Assembly (NCBI GenBank): GCA_003576685.1 | Contig: QOZR01000016.1 | Coordinates: 1 to 64,000 of the forward strand | Direction of reading: 5' to 3' | Origin: Virgifigura deserti | Lineage (GTDB): Bacteria; Pseudomonadota; Alphaproteobacteria; Dongiales; Dongiaceae | DNA: 64,000 bases | In this document: positions 39,080 to 47,941 of the stretch, in pieces | Numbering within the stretch: the stretch's first letter is position 1 | Layout: every line of letters begins with the position of its first letter | Program-made: the position numbers and the translations under genes | The notes under the pieces: generated by a model | The model's database searches: none | The model's input: the letters and a program-made list of their open reading frames with translations, nothing else | Told to the model about the DNA's origin: nothing

Positions 39080-41242
39080 CTATCCTCGCGCGCGCTCGAC
39101 CGAGTTGATCAGGGGACTTGCCCGCAATGCCGCGATGATATTGGTCAGGTGCCGCAGATCCGTCACCTCAACATCGATCATCATCTCGAAGAAATCAATC
39201 GAACGGTTGGTGATCTTGAGGTTCGTGATGTTGCCACCGGCCTTGCCGATCACGGTCGTCAGGTTGCCGAGGCTGCCCGGCTCGTTGGCGATGACGACGT
39301 GGATTCGGCCGACATGGCCGTCCTCGCCGCCCGAGTCCACCTCCCATGCGACATCCAGCCAGCGTTCGGGCGAGTCGGCGAAGCTTTCGAGGGTGTCGCA
39401 GTCGATCGTGTGGATCGTCACACCCTTGCCGGTGGTGACGATACCGACGATCCGGTCGCCCGGCAGAGGGTGGCAGCAACCCGCGAAATGCACCGCCATG
39501 CCGGGGATCAGGCCGGTGATGGGGACGGCAAGGTCCTTCGACTTGCGCTGGCGTCCGCGATGCGGGCCGAGCGGCACCACCTTGTCGCCCTTGGCGCCGG
39601 GCTTGCTGCCGGGGAAGACAGTATTGATGACCTCGCGGCCCGTCTGGATTCCTTCGCCGACAATGGCATAGAGGTCGTCAACGCTATCGCACTTGAACTT
39701 CTTCAGCGCCGTATCAAGCGCTTTTTCGCTGAATTCATGGCCTTCCTGGCGGAACGCCTTCTGCAGGATCGCCCGGCCGAGCGCGAGGTACTGCGCCCTC
39801 TGCTGGGTGCGGATGAAGCGGCGGATATGGGCGCGCGCCTTGCCGCTGACGACGAACCGCTCCCAGGCCGGCGACGGCGTCTGGGCGCGCGAGGTGACGA
39901 TCTCGACCTGATCGCCGTTATGCAGTTCGCTGCGCAACGGCATGATGCGGCCGTTGATCTTGGCGCCGACGCAGGTATCGCCCACCTCGGAATGGACCGC
40001 ATAGGCGAAATCGACCGGCGTCGCGCCGCGCGGTAGCGCGATCAGATCGCCCTTCGGGGTGAAGCAGAAGACCTGGTCCTGGAACATCTCGAGCTTGGTG
40101 TGCTCGAGAAACTCCTCCGGGCCGGACGCCTTTTCCAGGATGTCGAGCAGCTCGCGCAGCCAGCGATATTGCCGGCCTTCGACCTGCCGCGCGGGCTGCC
40201 TGCTGCCGTCCTGCTTGTATTTCCAATGCGCGGCGACGCCGAACTCCGCAACCTCGTGCATCTCGCGGGTTCGGATCTGGATCTCAATGCGCTGCCGTTC
40301 GGGGCCGATCACGCCGGTATGGAGCGAGCGGTAGGCGTTCGGCTTGGGCGTGCTGATATAGTCCTTGAAGCGGCCGGGCACCATCGAATAGCGGCTGTGC
40401 AGGATGCCGAGCGCCTGATAGCACTGCCCGACATCGGCAACGGCGATGCGGAAGGCCATGATGTCGGAAAGCTGCTCGAAGCCGATGTTCTTCCGCTGCA
40501 TCTTGCGCCAGATCGAATAGGGCGACTTCTCACGGCCCACGATCAGGGCCTGCAGGCCGCCCTCCGCGAGGGTGCGCTTCAGCTCGTCGATGATGCGGCC
40601 GACCATGTCGCCGCCCTGCTCGCGCAGGAACTTCAGCCGCTGGGTGATCGAATCGCGGGCCTCGGGGTTGAGTTCGGCGAAGGCGAGATCCTCGAGCTCG
40701 TCCTTCATCTGCTGCATGCCCATGCGCTCGGCGAGCGGCGCATAGATCTCCATGGTCTCCAGCGCGATCCGTTTCCGCTTCTCCGGGCTGCGGATGTAAT
40801 GCAGCGTCTGCATGTTGTGCAGCCGGTCGGCCAGCTTGACCAGCAGCACGCGGATGTCCTCGGACATCGCCAGCACCAGCTTGCGGAAATTTTCCGCATG
40901 CTTGCTCTGGTCCGACTGCAGCTCGATTCGGGACAGCTTGGTCACGCCGTCGACGAGGCGGGCGATCTCCTTGCCGAAGAGCTGCTCGATCTGGTCGAGG
41001 GTCGCGTCGGTGTCCTCGACCGTATCGTGGAGCAGCGCCGTCACGATCGAGGCGCTGTCCAGCTTCATCTTGGTCAGGATGTCCGCGACTTCGAGCGGAT
41101 GGGAGAAATAGGGGTCGCCCGAGGCCCGCTCCTGCGAGCCGTGGGCCTTCATCGAGAAGACATAGGCGCGGTTCAGGGCGTCTTCGTCCGCGCCCGGATC
41201 ATAGGCCCTTACACGTTCAACCAGTTCAAACTGCCGGATCAT
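39080..41242 (-). CDS. relA/spoT: Bifunctional (p)ppGpp synthetase/hydrolase RelA/SpoT (Rsh)
   Basis: The protein has 720 residues. The HD hydrolase domain has HPLEVADILTKM and LLHDTVEDTDA (about residues 48-80). The synthetase domain has GREKSPYSIWRKMQ, YISTPKPNAYRSLHT and QIRTREMHEVAEFGVAAHWKYK. A TGS domain (about 395-455) and a C-terminal ACT domain (about 640-715) complete the Rsh layout. The synthetase carries RFKD, the RxKD type seen in bifunctional enzymes. As the only Rsh in view, it probably sets ppGpp levels in starvation. It follows rpoZ on the same strand after 105 nt, the standard alphaproteobacterial order. Confidence 0.97.
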   Translation of the reverse strand: MIRQFELVERVRAYDPGADEDALNRAYVFSMKAHGSQERASGDPYFSHPLEVADILTKMKLDSASIVTALLHDTVEDTDATLDQIEQLFGKEIARLVDGVTKLSRIELQSDQSKHAENFRKLVLAMSEDIRVLLVKLADRLHNMQTLHYIRSPEKRKRIALETMEIYAPLAERMGMQQMKDELEDLAFAELNPEARDSITQRLKFLREQGGDMVGRIIDELKRTLAEGGLQALIVGREKSPYSIWRKMQRKNIGFEQLSDIMAFRIAVADVGQCYQALGILHSRYSMVPGRFKDYISTPKPNAYRSLHTGVIGPERQRIEIQIRTREMHEVAEFGVAAHWKYKQDGSRQPARQVEGRQYRWLRELLDILEKASGPEEFLEHTKLEMFQDQVFCFTPKGDLIALPRGATPVDFAYAVHSEVGDTCVGAKINGRIMPLRSELHNGDQVEIVTSRAQTPSPAWERFVVSGKARAHIRRFIRTQQRAQYLALGRAILQKAFRQEGHEFSEKALDTALKKFKCDSVDDLYAIVGEGIQTGREVINTVFPGSKPGAKGDKVVPLGPHRGRQRKSKDLAVPITGLIPGMAVHFAGCCHPLPGDRIVGIVTTGKGVTIHTIDCDTLESFADSPERWLDVAWEVDSGGEDGHVGRIHVVIANEPGSLGNLTTVIGKAGGNITNLKITNRSIDFFEMMIDVEVTDLRHLTNIIAALRASPLINSVERARG

Positions 41243-41347
41243 GGCTCACCCCGGGCTCTCGCCACCCGGCCTTCGCCAGAGTGCGGCGTTGCCCGTTCAG
41301 GCAGCCTCTCCGGTCCGCGCCATGCCGGCAGCGTGAACTGCCTCCAC

Positions 41348-41764
41348 CTACGCCTGGGAGTCGTCGTCGAGGTCCGTCGCGCCGGGCTCTTCCTCGGCCG
41401 GCTCCTCCACGCCCTCGTCCTCGCTCAGCGCTTCTTCATCCTCGCCGGACTCCTGCGGCGCCACCGTCTGCATCAGGTCGCTCAGCAGATCGCTGTCGGT
41501 CGCGCCGAAGCCGCCTTCCTCCTCGGGCTCGTCGGTTTCGACATGCTTCTGGAGGTCTTGGATCAGGCTGTTGCCGAGCGCATCGAGATCGACGGTCTCA
41601 TCGGCGATCTCCCTGAGGGCGACCACCGGGTTCTTGTCGTTGTCGCGATCGATGGTCAGCGGCGCCCCCGCGGAGACGTCACGGGCCCGCTGCGCCGCCA
41701 GCATGACGAGGTCGAACCGGTTGGGAATTTTGATAACACAATCTTCGACGGTAACGCGCGCCAT
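41348..41764 (-). CDS. rpoZ: RNA polymerase omega subunit
   Basis: The protein has 138 residues and begins MARVTVEDCVIKIPNRFDLVMLAAQRARDV, the family signature. The C-terminal half is a long acidic tail, as in other alphaproteobacterial omegas. It helps fold and assemble the beta' subunit and contributes a ppGpp site. The ATG at 41764 is used; the longer frame is unlike the family. It lies upstream of relA/spoT and may share its transcript. Confidence 0.95.
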   Translation of the reverse strand: MARVTVEDCVIKIPNRFDLVMLAAQRARDVSAGAPLTIDRDNDKNPVVALREIADETVDLDALGNSLIQDLQKHVETDEPEEEGGFGATDSDLLSDLMQTVAPQESGEDEEALSEDEGVEEPAEEEPGATDLDDDSQA

Positions 41765-41861
41765 TCTTGTCTCGCTCCAAACAGCGGGAAAAACAGATGA
41801 TTTCCCTGAATATATTGCCGCACCGCACACAAAGCAAGGCGGACTGCGGCATCTCGAGAGA

Positions 41862-41883
41862 GGGCGCCCACATAGGGGCGCCC
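41862..41883 (-). terminator. Hairpin terminator downstream of folK
   Basis: Two GGGCGCCC octamers separated by six bases form an 8-bp stem; on the minus strand it is followed by TCTCTCTC. It lies four bases after the folK stop, between folK and rpoZ. The pyrimidine run is not pure T, so efficiency is uncertain. Confidence 0.5.
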
Positions 41884-41886
41884 GGC

Positions 41887-42390
41887 TTAGTTCGCCAGCG
41901 GCCGCACCACCTGTTCCGGCGGCAGGTCCGCGATCAGTGCCTGGATTGGTCGGTCGCTGGCCGGGTGGCGCCAGTCGGGCACGAGCTCGGCCAGCGGCCG
42001 GAGAACGAAGGCCCGCTCCGCCAGCCGGGGATGCGGCAGCAAAGGTGGCGTCGGCCCGTGGTTAACGCGGCGGCCGTAGACCAGCAGATCGAGATCGACG
42101 ACCCGGGCCTCGTTCCGCTCGCGCCGCTCGCGGCCGAACGCCTGCTCGACCTCGTGAAGGGTCGCGAGCAGACCCGCCGGGTCCAGCGTCGTGTCGACGA
42201 GCGCCACGCCATTGACGAACCAGGGCTGGTCGGAGGCGGGCACGGGCATGCTCTCGTACCAGCGGGAGCGGCGGCGGATCGCGACGCCGTGCCGCTCCAG
42301 CGACTCCAGCGCCGCCTCGAGCGTCGCCCGGGGCGGCCCGAACCGGTGGCTCGGCAGGTTCGCTCCGAGTCCGATGAGAATATCTTCCAT
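41887..42390 (-). CDS. folK: 2-amino-4-hydroxy-6-hydroxymethyldihydropteridine diphosphokinase
   Basis: The protein has 167 residues. It starts ILIGLGANLP, contains RSRWYESMPVP, WFVNGVALVDT, RVVDLDLLVYG with the two magnesium-binding Asp residues, and HPRLAERAFVLRPLAEL. It transfers pyrophosphate from ATP to the pterin in folate synthesis. It heads the minus-strand run towards rpoZ and is divergent from the NYN gene, with 200 nt between them. Confidence 0.95.
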   Translation of the reverse strand: MEDILIGLGANLPSHRFGPPRATLEAALESLERHGVAIRRRSRWYESMPVPASDQPWFVNGVALVDTTLDPAGLLATLHEVEQAFGRERRERNEARVVDLDLLVYGRRVNHGPTPPLLPHPRLAERAFVLRPLAELVPDWRHPASDRPIQALIADLPPEQVVRPLAN

Positions 42391-42590
42391 GAATGTGGAC
42401 CTGAATGGGGCGTCGGGCGCCTTGTCGTTCCTCTTTCAGACGCTACTTATAGGTTAAGAACCGCAGGGCCGCCATATAAGGGTTTCTCTTAGGAATTTAT
42501 GATCGTGAGCGCATTTCATCACTCGCTTTCAGCTCCGCTGCGGACCTGTGCCCATGGAGCCTTCGATTAACATTCGGGACCAGTCTCGCC

Positions 42591-43181
42591 ATGACCTTTT
42601 ATCCTCAGGAGCGTGTCGCCCTTTTCATCGACGGCGCCAATCTCTATGCCGCCGCCCGCGCCCTCGGCTTCGACATCGACTATAAGCGCCTGCTCGAGGT
42701 CTTCGCCGAGGAGTGCCAGTTGATCCGCGCCTTCTATTACACGGCCCTGATCGAAGACCAGGAATATTCGCCGATCCGCCCGCTGGTCGATTGGCTCGAC
42801 TATAACGGCTATACGATGGTGACCAAGCCGACCAAGGAGTTCACCGACTCCTCCGGCCGCCGCAAGATCAAGGGGAACATGGACATCGAGCTCGCCATCG
42901 ACGTGATGGAGATGGCCGAGCATCTCGACCATGTGGTGCTGTTCTCGGGCGACGGCGACTTCCGCCGGCTGGTCGAGGCGGTGCAGCGGAAGGGCCTTCG
43001 CGTCACCGTGGTGAGCACGATTCGCTCGGCGCCGCCGATGATCGCCGACGAGCTGCGGCGCCAGGCCGACACCTTCGTCGAGCTCGAGGAGTTGGCCGAC
43101 CGCATCGCCCGCACCCACGGCAACCGCGCGCCCGCCGTGCCTTCCACCGGCGAGGACGATCCGATCCTCGAATCCGCGTGA
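42591..43181 (+). CDS. NYN domain (LabA/DUF88 type) protein
   Basis: The protein has 196 residues. The NYN/PIN-like nuclease fold shows its acidic residues in VALFIDGANLY, GNMDIELAIDVM and VVLFSGDGDFRRLV. Such proteins are predicted or shown RNases. The gene is next to rpoZ/folK in many alphaproteobacteria. Its stop overlaps the following glycosylase start as GTGA, so the two are co-translated. Confidence 0.9.
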   Translation: MTFYPQERVALFIDGANLYAAARALGFDIDYKRLLEVFAEECQLIRAFYYTALIEDQEYSPIRPLVDWLDYNGYTMVTKPTKEFTDSSGRRKIKGNMDIELAIDVMEMAEHLDHVVLFSGDGDFRRLVEAVQRKGLRVTVVSTIRSAPPMIADELRRQADTFVELEELADRIARTHGNRAPAVPSTGEDDPILESA

Positions 43182-43864
43182 CCGGCCTGCCATTGTCGGC
43201 GCCAGCGGGCTCCGGGGCAGGCTCCGGCAGCGAACCGGGCCGCGACTGCCCCCTCTGCCCGCGCCTGGCTTCGCTGCGCGTGAGGATGCGCGGCGTCGAG
43301 CCGCTCTGGCACAACGCCCCGGTGCCGGCCTTCGGCGGGGTCGACGCCCGCTTGCTGGTCGTCGGGCTGGCGCCGGGCCTCAACGGCGCCAGCCGGACCG
43401 GCCGACCCTTCACCGGCGACTATGCCGGAGACCTCCTCTACGCCACGCTGCAGCGGTTCGGCTTCGCCGAGGGCGACTACGGCAAAAGCCCGGACGACGG
43501 GCTGCGTCTGGTCGATTGCCGGATCACCAACGCGGTCCGCTGCGTGCCGCCGGAGAACAAGCCGACGACGGCGGAGATTGCCGCCTGTCGCCCGTTCCTG
43601 GAAGCGGAAATCGCCGCCCTCCCCACCCTGCGAGCGATCCTCGCCCTCGGCCTGATCGCCCACAACGCGGTGCTGACGGCCTTCGGCGAACGCCGCAGCC
43701 GATGGCCCTTCGCCCATGGTGCCCGCCACCCTCTGCCGAACGGCCTCCTGCTCGCCGACAGCTATCACTGCTCGCGCTACAACACGAACACCGGCCGGCT
43801 GACCGAGGCGATGTTCCAGGAGGTGTTTCAGGGGCTGCGGCGGTATCTCGACGAGGCGGATTGA
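43178..43864 (+). CDS. Family 5 (UDGb-type) uracil-DNA glycosylase
   Basis: The protein has 228 residues from a GTG that overlaps the NYN stop. CPLCPRL near residue 24 supplies two of the cluster Cys; motif 1 is GLAPGLNGASRTGRPFTGD and motif 2 includes HCSRYNTNTG, as in family 5 [4Fe-4S] uracil-DNA glycosylases (UDGb). Motif 1 lacks the polar catalytic residue of family 4, which is a family 5 property. It removes uracil, hypoxanthine or ethenocytosine from DNA. It converges with the DMT exporter gene. Confidence 0.9.
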   Translation: MTGLPLSAPAGSGAGSGSEPGRDCPLCPRLASLRVRMRGVEPLWHNAPVPAFGGVDARLLVVGLAPGLNGASRTGRPFTGDYAGDLLYATLQRFGFAEGDYGKSPDDGLRLVDCRITNAVRCVPPENKPTTAEIAACRPFLEAEIAALPTLRAILALGLIAHNAVLTAFGERRSRWPFAHGARHPLPNGLLLADSYHCSRYNTNTGRLTEAMFQEVFQGLRRYLDEAD

Positions 43865-43889
43865 ACCTAGCCAACACCCCAACGCCGGT

Positions 43890-44861
43890 TCAGGGCGTGT
43901 CCGGCAGCGGCGCGGCCCGTCGGGCGATTCTCCGCTCCCGGTGAAAGACGTAGAGGCCCGAGCCGATGATGATGGCGACCCCCGCCCAGGTCGTCGCGTC
44001 GGGGAAGTCGCCGAAGACCAGCAGCCCGAGCAGGGTCGCGCTGATGATCTCGATATACTGGAACGGCGCCAGGACGCCGGCCGGCGCGCGGCGGAAGGCG
44101 AACACGACCAGGATGTGCGAGACGGTCGCCAGAACGCCCAGCCCGACCATCAGCCCCCAGTCCCGCAGGCTCGGCCAGACCGGCTCGATGACGCCGATGC
44201 CGGCACCCGCGCCGATGCCGAGGGCGGCCGACAGGACGAGCGCGCCGAACAAGCCCGCCCAGAACTGCATCGCCGCCGCGCTCTCGCGCTTCGCGAGAAG
44301 CCGGGTCAGGATGAGATACAGGGCGAAGCAGAAGGCCGAGCCGAGCGGCAGCACGGCCGCCCAGCCGAAGGCCTGCCAGCTCGGCCGAATGATGACCAGC
44401 GCGCCGCCGAAGCCGACCGCGACCGCCGCCAGCCGGCGCCAGCCGATCGGCTCGCCCAGCAATAGCGCGGAGAGAAGCGTGAGGATCAGCGGCTCGACGA
44501 AGAAGATGGCGATCGCGTCCGCCATCGGCAGGTGCTTGAGGGCCCAGAAGAAGAGCAGCGTCGCCACCGCGATCAGGCCGCCGCGGGCGGCGTGCAGGTC
44601 GAGGCGCGGCGGCACCGCCTGCCCCCCTGCCGCCTGCCCTCTCGCCGATTTTCGCCGCATTGTGAGAACGGCCGGCAGCAGGAAGATCGTCTGAAAGAAG
44701 AAGCGCGCCCACGCGACCTGCCCGGGCGCGACGGTGGCCGCGAGCGTCTTGGCGATCGCGTCCATGCACGGCACCATCAGCATGGCCGCCGCCATGATCA
44801 GGATGCCGGTCTCGACGTCCCGGCCGGACGTCCCGGGCGTAGTGGCGGTGGGTGCGTTCAC
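43890..44861 (-). CDS. DMT superfamily (EamA) transporter
   Basis: The protein has 323 residues with about ten membrane helices in two EamA repeats; LFFWALKHLPMADAIAIFFVEPLILTLLSALLLGE is a typical EamA block, repeated later as VVFAFRRAPAGVLAPFQYIEIISATLLGLLVFGD. Members export metabolites such as amino acids or purines. The start is taken as GTG 44861 (MNAPTATTPG); the frame continues to 45050 across repeats and is rejected there. It converges with the glycosylase gene and marks the beginning of what may be accessory DNA. Confidence 0.85.
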   Translation of the reverse strand: MNAPTATTPGTSGRDVETGILIMAAAMLMVPCMDAIAKTLAATVAPGQVAWARFFFQTIFLLPAVLTMRRKSARGQAAGGQAVPPRLDLHAARGGLIAVATLLFFWALKHLPMADAIAIFFVEPLILTLLSALLLGEPIGWRRLAAVAVGFGGALVIIRPSWQAFGWAAVLPLGSAFCFALYLILTRLLAKRESAAAMQFWAGLFGALVLSAALGIGAGAGIGVIEPVWPSLRDWGLMVGLGVLATVSHILVVFAFRRAPAGVLAPFQYIEIISATLLGLLVFGDFPDATTWAGVAIIIGSGLYVFHRERRIARRAAPLPDTP

Positions 44862-45415
44862 AAGCGGACCATAGCGGTGAGGCGTTCGAAGACACGGGGC
44901 GGGCCAACCCTCTCTGCCGACATACCAATAAACCACGCGCGCGCCAATGGTCGGCGTAGAAGGCTTTAAAGCAAGCGCATTTGGCCGCCGGGCGTCTGGT
45001 TTCCCCATCCTTCGTCCCTCGACAAGCTCGGGATGAGGAAAGAACCTCATGGTGAGCCTGTCGAACCATCAGGATGAGCCCCCGCGACCTCATGCTGAGC
45101 TTCCTCACCCCGAGCCTGTCGAGGGGCGAAGCATGAGCCGGCCGCGAAGCGGCCGGGTCGAAGGATCGTCTGTTACTCGGGCCCGTCCCCTGCGCTCATC
45201 TCCGAGCGCCCCGTATCAGGCCTGCCGGCCGATCGTCGTCATTCGTTGGCGCCGTAGGCTCGCATGGTCCGGCGCGGCTGGGCGATGGCAAGGCTGACCC
45301 GTGGCACGGCGCCACCTGATGCATTGCGAACCGGTGTCAACCTGATCGGTCACATGAGCGACGGGCTTGGCTCACCGATCGAGAGATGCGGGTGCGGCCG
45401 CGTTCTCTCCGAAGG
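44862..45415. other. Gene-free stretch with a cluster of REP-type repeats
   Basis: These 554 bases hold no supported gene. From 44999 to about 45167 several related palindromic units are packed together (see the repeat feature). Between 45170 and 45415 nothing is recognised, except a minus-strand stretch (near 45250-45300) reading VSLAIAQPRR, faintly like the end of the MFS protein at 46656; this is too short to call a remnant. Confidence 0.6.
44999..45167. repeat. Cluster of REP-like palindromic units
   Basis: Repeated CTCGACAAGCTCGGGATGAG, CATGGTGAGCCTGTCGAACC, CTCATGCTGAGCTTCCTCAC and GAGCCTGTCGAGGGGCGAAG units in alternating orientation resemble the CCTTCGACAAGCTCAGGATGAGG family that is widespread in alphaproteobacterial and other genomes. 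The cluster is in the gap between the DMT exporter and PEP-CTERM genes. Confidence 0.85.
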
Positions 45416-46126
45416 TCAGCGGGTCCGCCGGCGGCGAAGCGCGCCGGCCAGTCCGACCACACCGACGCCGAACAAGGCCAGCGTCGTGGGCTCGGGCACC
45501 GGAGTATAGGTGACCGGCGTGTAGGTGTAGGTCACCTTAAACGTGCCGTACAAGTCCAGCCAGCCGCTTCGGCCGTAAATCATAGAGTTCTCGCTGCTGT
45601 ATTCGGGGGTGCCGTGCAGCGCAAAGGCGATGTCGAAGAATCCGGGACCGACATAGTTGGCAAGCATATCGCCGGTCAGGTCCGACGTGGCGATGCCGAG
45701 AAAGAGCAAACCATTTACGTTAACATCACAGTTACCGATGTTGTCAGGGCAGGTGCCTACTCGATCGTCGAGTGGCTGAGACCAGGTGCCGTATCCCGGG
45801 ACGGAGAATTCAAACGCCAAGTTCGTCAGGCTTACGGACCCCTCGGCCGATCCTTCGGCCGATGATTCATAGAGGAAACCTGCACCCACATTGTAGAGGC
45901 TGTTGCCATCGAAACGGAAGGCCACGCTGTCGAGCGTGCCGAGGCTCGGATCGAAACGCTCGGCGGATCTGCTCGTCGTCGCATTCAGGAAGGTTGTCGA
46001 GGACGCGCTGGCCTCGATGCTTCCGATTGTCTGAACGATCTGCAGTGCGTGAGCCCCGCCGGACCACGCCGCTACCGAAACGGTCGCGAAGACTGCGACC
46101 AAAGCTGACCTCAACCCCGTGTTCAT
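45416..46126 (-). CDS. PEP-CTERM sorting domain protein
   Basis: The protein has 236 residues. A signal peptide (TGLRSALVAVFATVSVAAWSGGAHA) starts it, and the end is PVPEPTTLALFGVGVVGLAG followed by ALRRRRTR, the classical PEP-CTERM sorting signal: motif, membrane helix and basic tail. The middle (TLDSVAFRFDGNSLY) is like choice-of-anchor beta-sandwich domains. It should be exported and handled by an exosortase, which is not encoded in this window. GGGGG is near the start at -8. Its base composition is a little lower in GC than its neighbours. Such proteins often act with exopolysaccharide. Confidence 0.88.
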   Translation of the reverse strand: MNTGLRSALVAVFATVSVAAWSGGAHALQIVQTIGSIEASASSTTFLNATTSRSAERFDPSLGTLDSVAFRFDGNSLYNVGAGFLYESSAEGSAEGSVSLTNLAFEFSVPGYGTWSQPLDDRVGTCPDNIGNCDVNVNGLLFLGIATSDLTGDMLANYVGPGFFDIAFALHGTPEYSSENSMIYGRSGWLDLYGTFKVTYTYTPVTYTPVPEPTTLALFGVGVVGLAGALRRRRTR

Positions 46127-46655
46127 CGGACTGCCCCCTGTGACCGGGATTTGGATACCCGTCTGCGTTTCCCGCCTCTGTCGTCGCGAGTACCATAGTC
46201 TGGCCTTCGGGCGGCAGACAAGTATTGTCAACGAATTCTTAAGAAATACTCGGGATCCGCATGGAATCCCCCTCTGCTCCGAGTCAGAGTGGGGTTTCTT
46301 GTGCAGCCGGTCGCTCTCACCGACGATCGCCTCTCGCCGGCCGGGGTGGCGCGCCTCGCCACTGTCACCATGGCGCCGGAGGGCAGCGCCAGGCACGGGC
46401 TGCTTCCGCGAAGCCCCGCTCAAGGACGAGCAACCGCGAGGTCGGCGGCGAAATGGCGCTTCGGCCCGCGGCTTCGCCGACCGCTCCCATGGCGGTCAGC
46501 GGGTCGGCTTCTGCGGCTCGGCACGAAAGTGCCCAGATGACAGAACCAAACAGAAGATCAGACCGGATTCCACATCTTAAGCGAATGGCTCGGCCGGAGG
46601 GCCCGGGCGTCAGGCCCCAGGCGTCAGGCCCCAGGCGTCAGGGCGGCGGGTGCGG
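46127..46655. other. Intergenic stretch upstream of the PEP-CTERM gene
   Basis: These 529 bases contain no supported gene. The minus strand has TTGACA at 46232-46227 in an A/T-rich patch that may be the -35 of the PEP-CTERM promoter, but no good -10 follows at the right distance. No sigma-54 type -24/-12 element was found. A tandem 14-bp repeat is at 46606-46642. Plus-strand open frames here look like chance in GC-rich DNA. Confidence 0.5.
46606..46642. repeat. 14-bp tandem repeat, about 2.6 copies
   Basis: The unit GGCGTCAGGCCCCA occurs twice in full followed by GGCGTCAGG, just after the MFS gene end (13 bases beyond its stop). It may vary in copy number between strains. Confidence 0.8.
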
Positions 46656-47843
46656 TCACACGCGGCTCACGGCCCGGGGCGGTTGGGCGATGGCAAGGAA
46701 TGCCAACGAGCAGAGGAAGATGGTGGCGCCAAACGCCGCGGCCGCGCCCAGAACGACCGGAAAGCCGCCCTGCCCATGCAGCAGGGCGATCAGCGGCACC
46801 GCGAACCCGCTGGTGGTGTAGCCGAGGAAATAGCGCACGCTGAACGCCTTGGCCCGGTACGTGGCCGGCACGTAGCGCGCCACCATGGCGTCGTTGACGA
46901 TGACCTGCCCATAGATCGCGGCCATCGCCAGCACGAGCCCGAGAAGAAGGGGCGCGCCTGTCGTTGTCGCCGCGAGCGCAAGCCCGACCGGCTGCAGGAC
47001 GGAGATGCCGACGAAGATCGTCGGCAGGCTGAAGCGGTCGACGAGGCGGCCCATGGCGAGTTGCGTCAGCGCGCCGAACATGAACACGAGCGTCGCGAGG
47101 GAGCCGGTCAGCGCGAGCGGCAAGGCGAGGCCGAGTCGCTCGTCGATGACCTTGGGCAGCGCGATCGTGGTGACGTTGAAGGTCATTCCGCCGGCCATGA
47201 GGGCGAGCGCGAACACGGCCAGCAGCGCCACCGGGCGTGCGACGGCGATCACGCCGGCACCGCCCTTCCGTCGATCGGTCCCGTCGCCGTCGCCCGGAAC
47301 GAGGGCGAGGAATGCCACGCAGATCGCGAGGCAGACCAGGCCCGGCACCACGAAGGCGGCCTGCCAGCCGAGCGTCGCCGAGAGAAGCGCCGTGACGCCC
47401 GAGGCCGACGCCGCGCCGATATTGCCCCAGACCCCGTTCCAGCCGAGGTCGCGCCCGAGGCGTCGGGCATGGGTGACGAGCATCGCCGAGCCGATCGGGT
47501 GGTAGATCGCCGCGAAGGTCCCGAGGACCAGAAGCCAGGCCGCGAAGGCGATCGGCGACGTCGCGGTCGAGGCGCCGAGGCAGGCAAGGCCGCAGCCGCC
47601 GAAGAAGATCGCGAGCAGGTTGCGGCGCCCCAGCCGCTCGGCGAGCCAGCCCATCGGCAGCGAGAACAGGCCGAAGGCGATGAAGGAGCCGGTCGCGAGG
47701 CTGATGAGGGTGCCGTAGTCGAGACCGCGCTCGGCCGCGATGGCGATGACGGCGGTCGGATAGATCAGCAGCACGAAATGGTCGAGCGTGTGCGCGAGAT
47801 TAACGAAGACGACGGTGCGTCGGGAGAGGGTATCTGCGTGCAT
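46656..47843 (-). CDS. MFS transporter
   Basis: The protein has 395 residues with about 12 helices. It starts MHADTLSRRTVVFVNLAHTLDHFVLLIYPTAV and has GWLAERLGRRNLLAIFFGG, the loop 2-3 motif, and an HPIGSAMLVTHARRLGRDLGWNG segment like those of fosmidomycin-resistance type carriers (Fsr-like). It is divergent from an AraC-type regulator (98 nt apart), which probably controls it, a layout common for efflux pumps. The substrate is inferred only loosely. Confidence 0.87.
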   Translation of the reverse strand: MHADTLSRRTVVFVNLAHTLDHFVLLIYPTAVIAIAAERGLDYGTLISLATGSFIAFGLFSLPMGWLAERLGRRNLLAIFFGGCGLACLGASTATSPIAFAAWLLVLGTFAAIYHPIGSAMLVTHARRLGRDLGWNGVWGNIGAASASGVTALLSATLGWQAAFVVPGLVCLAICVAFLALVPGDGDGTDRRKGGAGVIAVARPVALLAVFALALMAGGMTFNVTTIALPKVIDERLGLALPLALTGSLATLVFMFGALTQLAMGRLVDRFSLPTIFVGISVLQPVGLALAATTTGAPLLLGLVLAMAAIYGQVIVNDAMVARYVPATYRAKAFSVRYFLGYTTSGFAVPLIALLHGQGGFPVVLGAAAAFGATIFLCSLAFLAIAQPPRAVSRV

Positions 47844-47941
47844 GACACCGGACCTGGGACAGGAAGGCGCCACCATAGCATTGACCCGATCGCGCTGTCA
47901 GGCCATAGTTCCACGCGTTCGGGCCAAATTGGAGATCCTGG

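Noticed and set aside
38691..39671. A 326-codon plus-strand frame spanning the relA end and the hairpins
   Set aside because: It is antisense to relA/spoT and the DUF2062 gene and has no family features.
45223..45330. Possible remnant of an MFS gene end on the minus strand
   Set aside because: Only about ten residues (VSLAIAQPRR) resemble the end of the nearby MFS protein, too little to separate from chance.
46606..46642. CRISPR-like short repeats here and at 50963-51001
   Set aside because: The units are directly adjacent without spacers and only 13-14 bases long, so they are simple tandem repeats.
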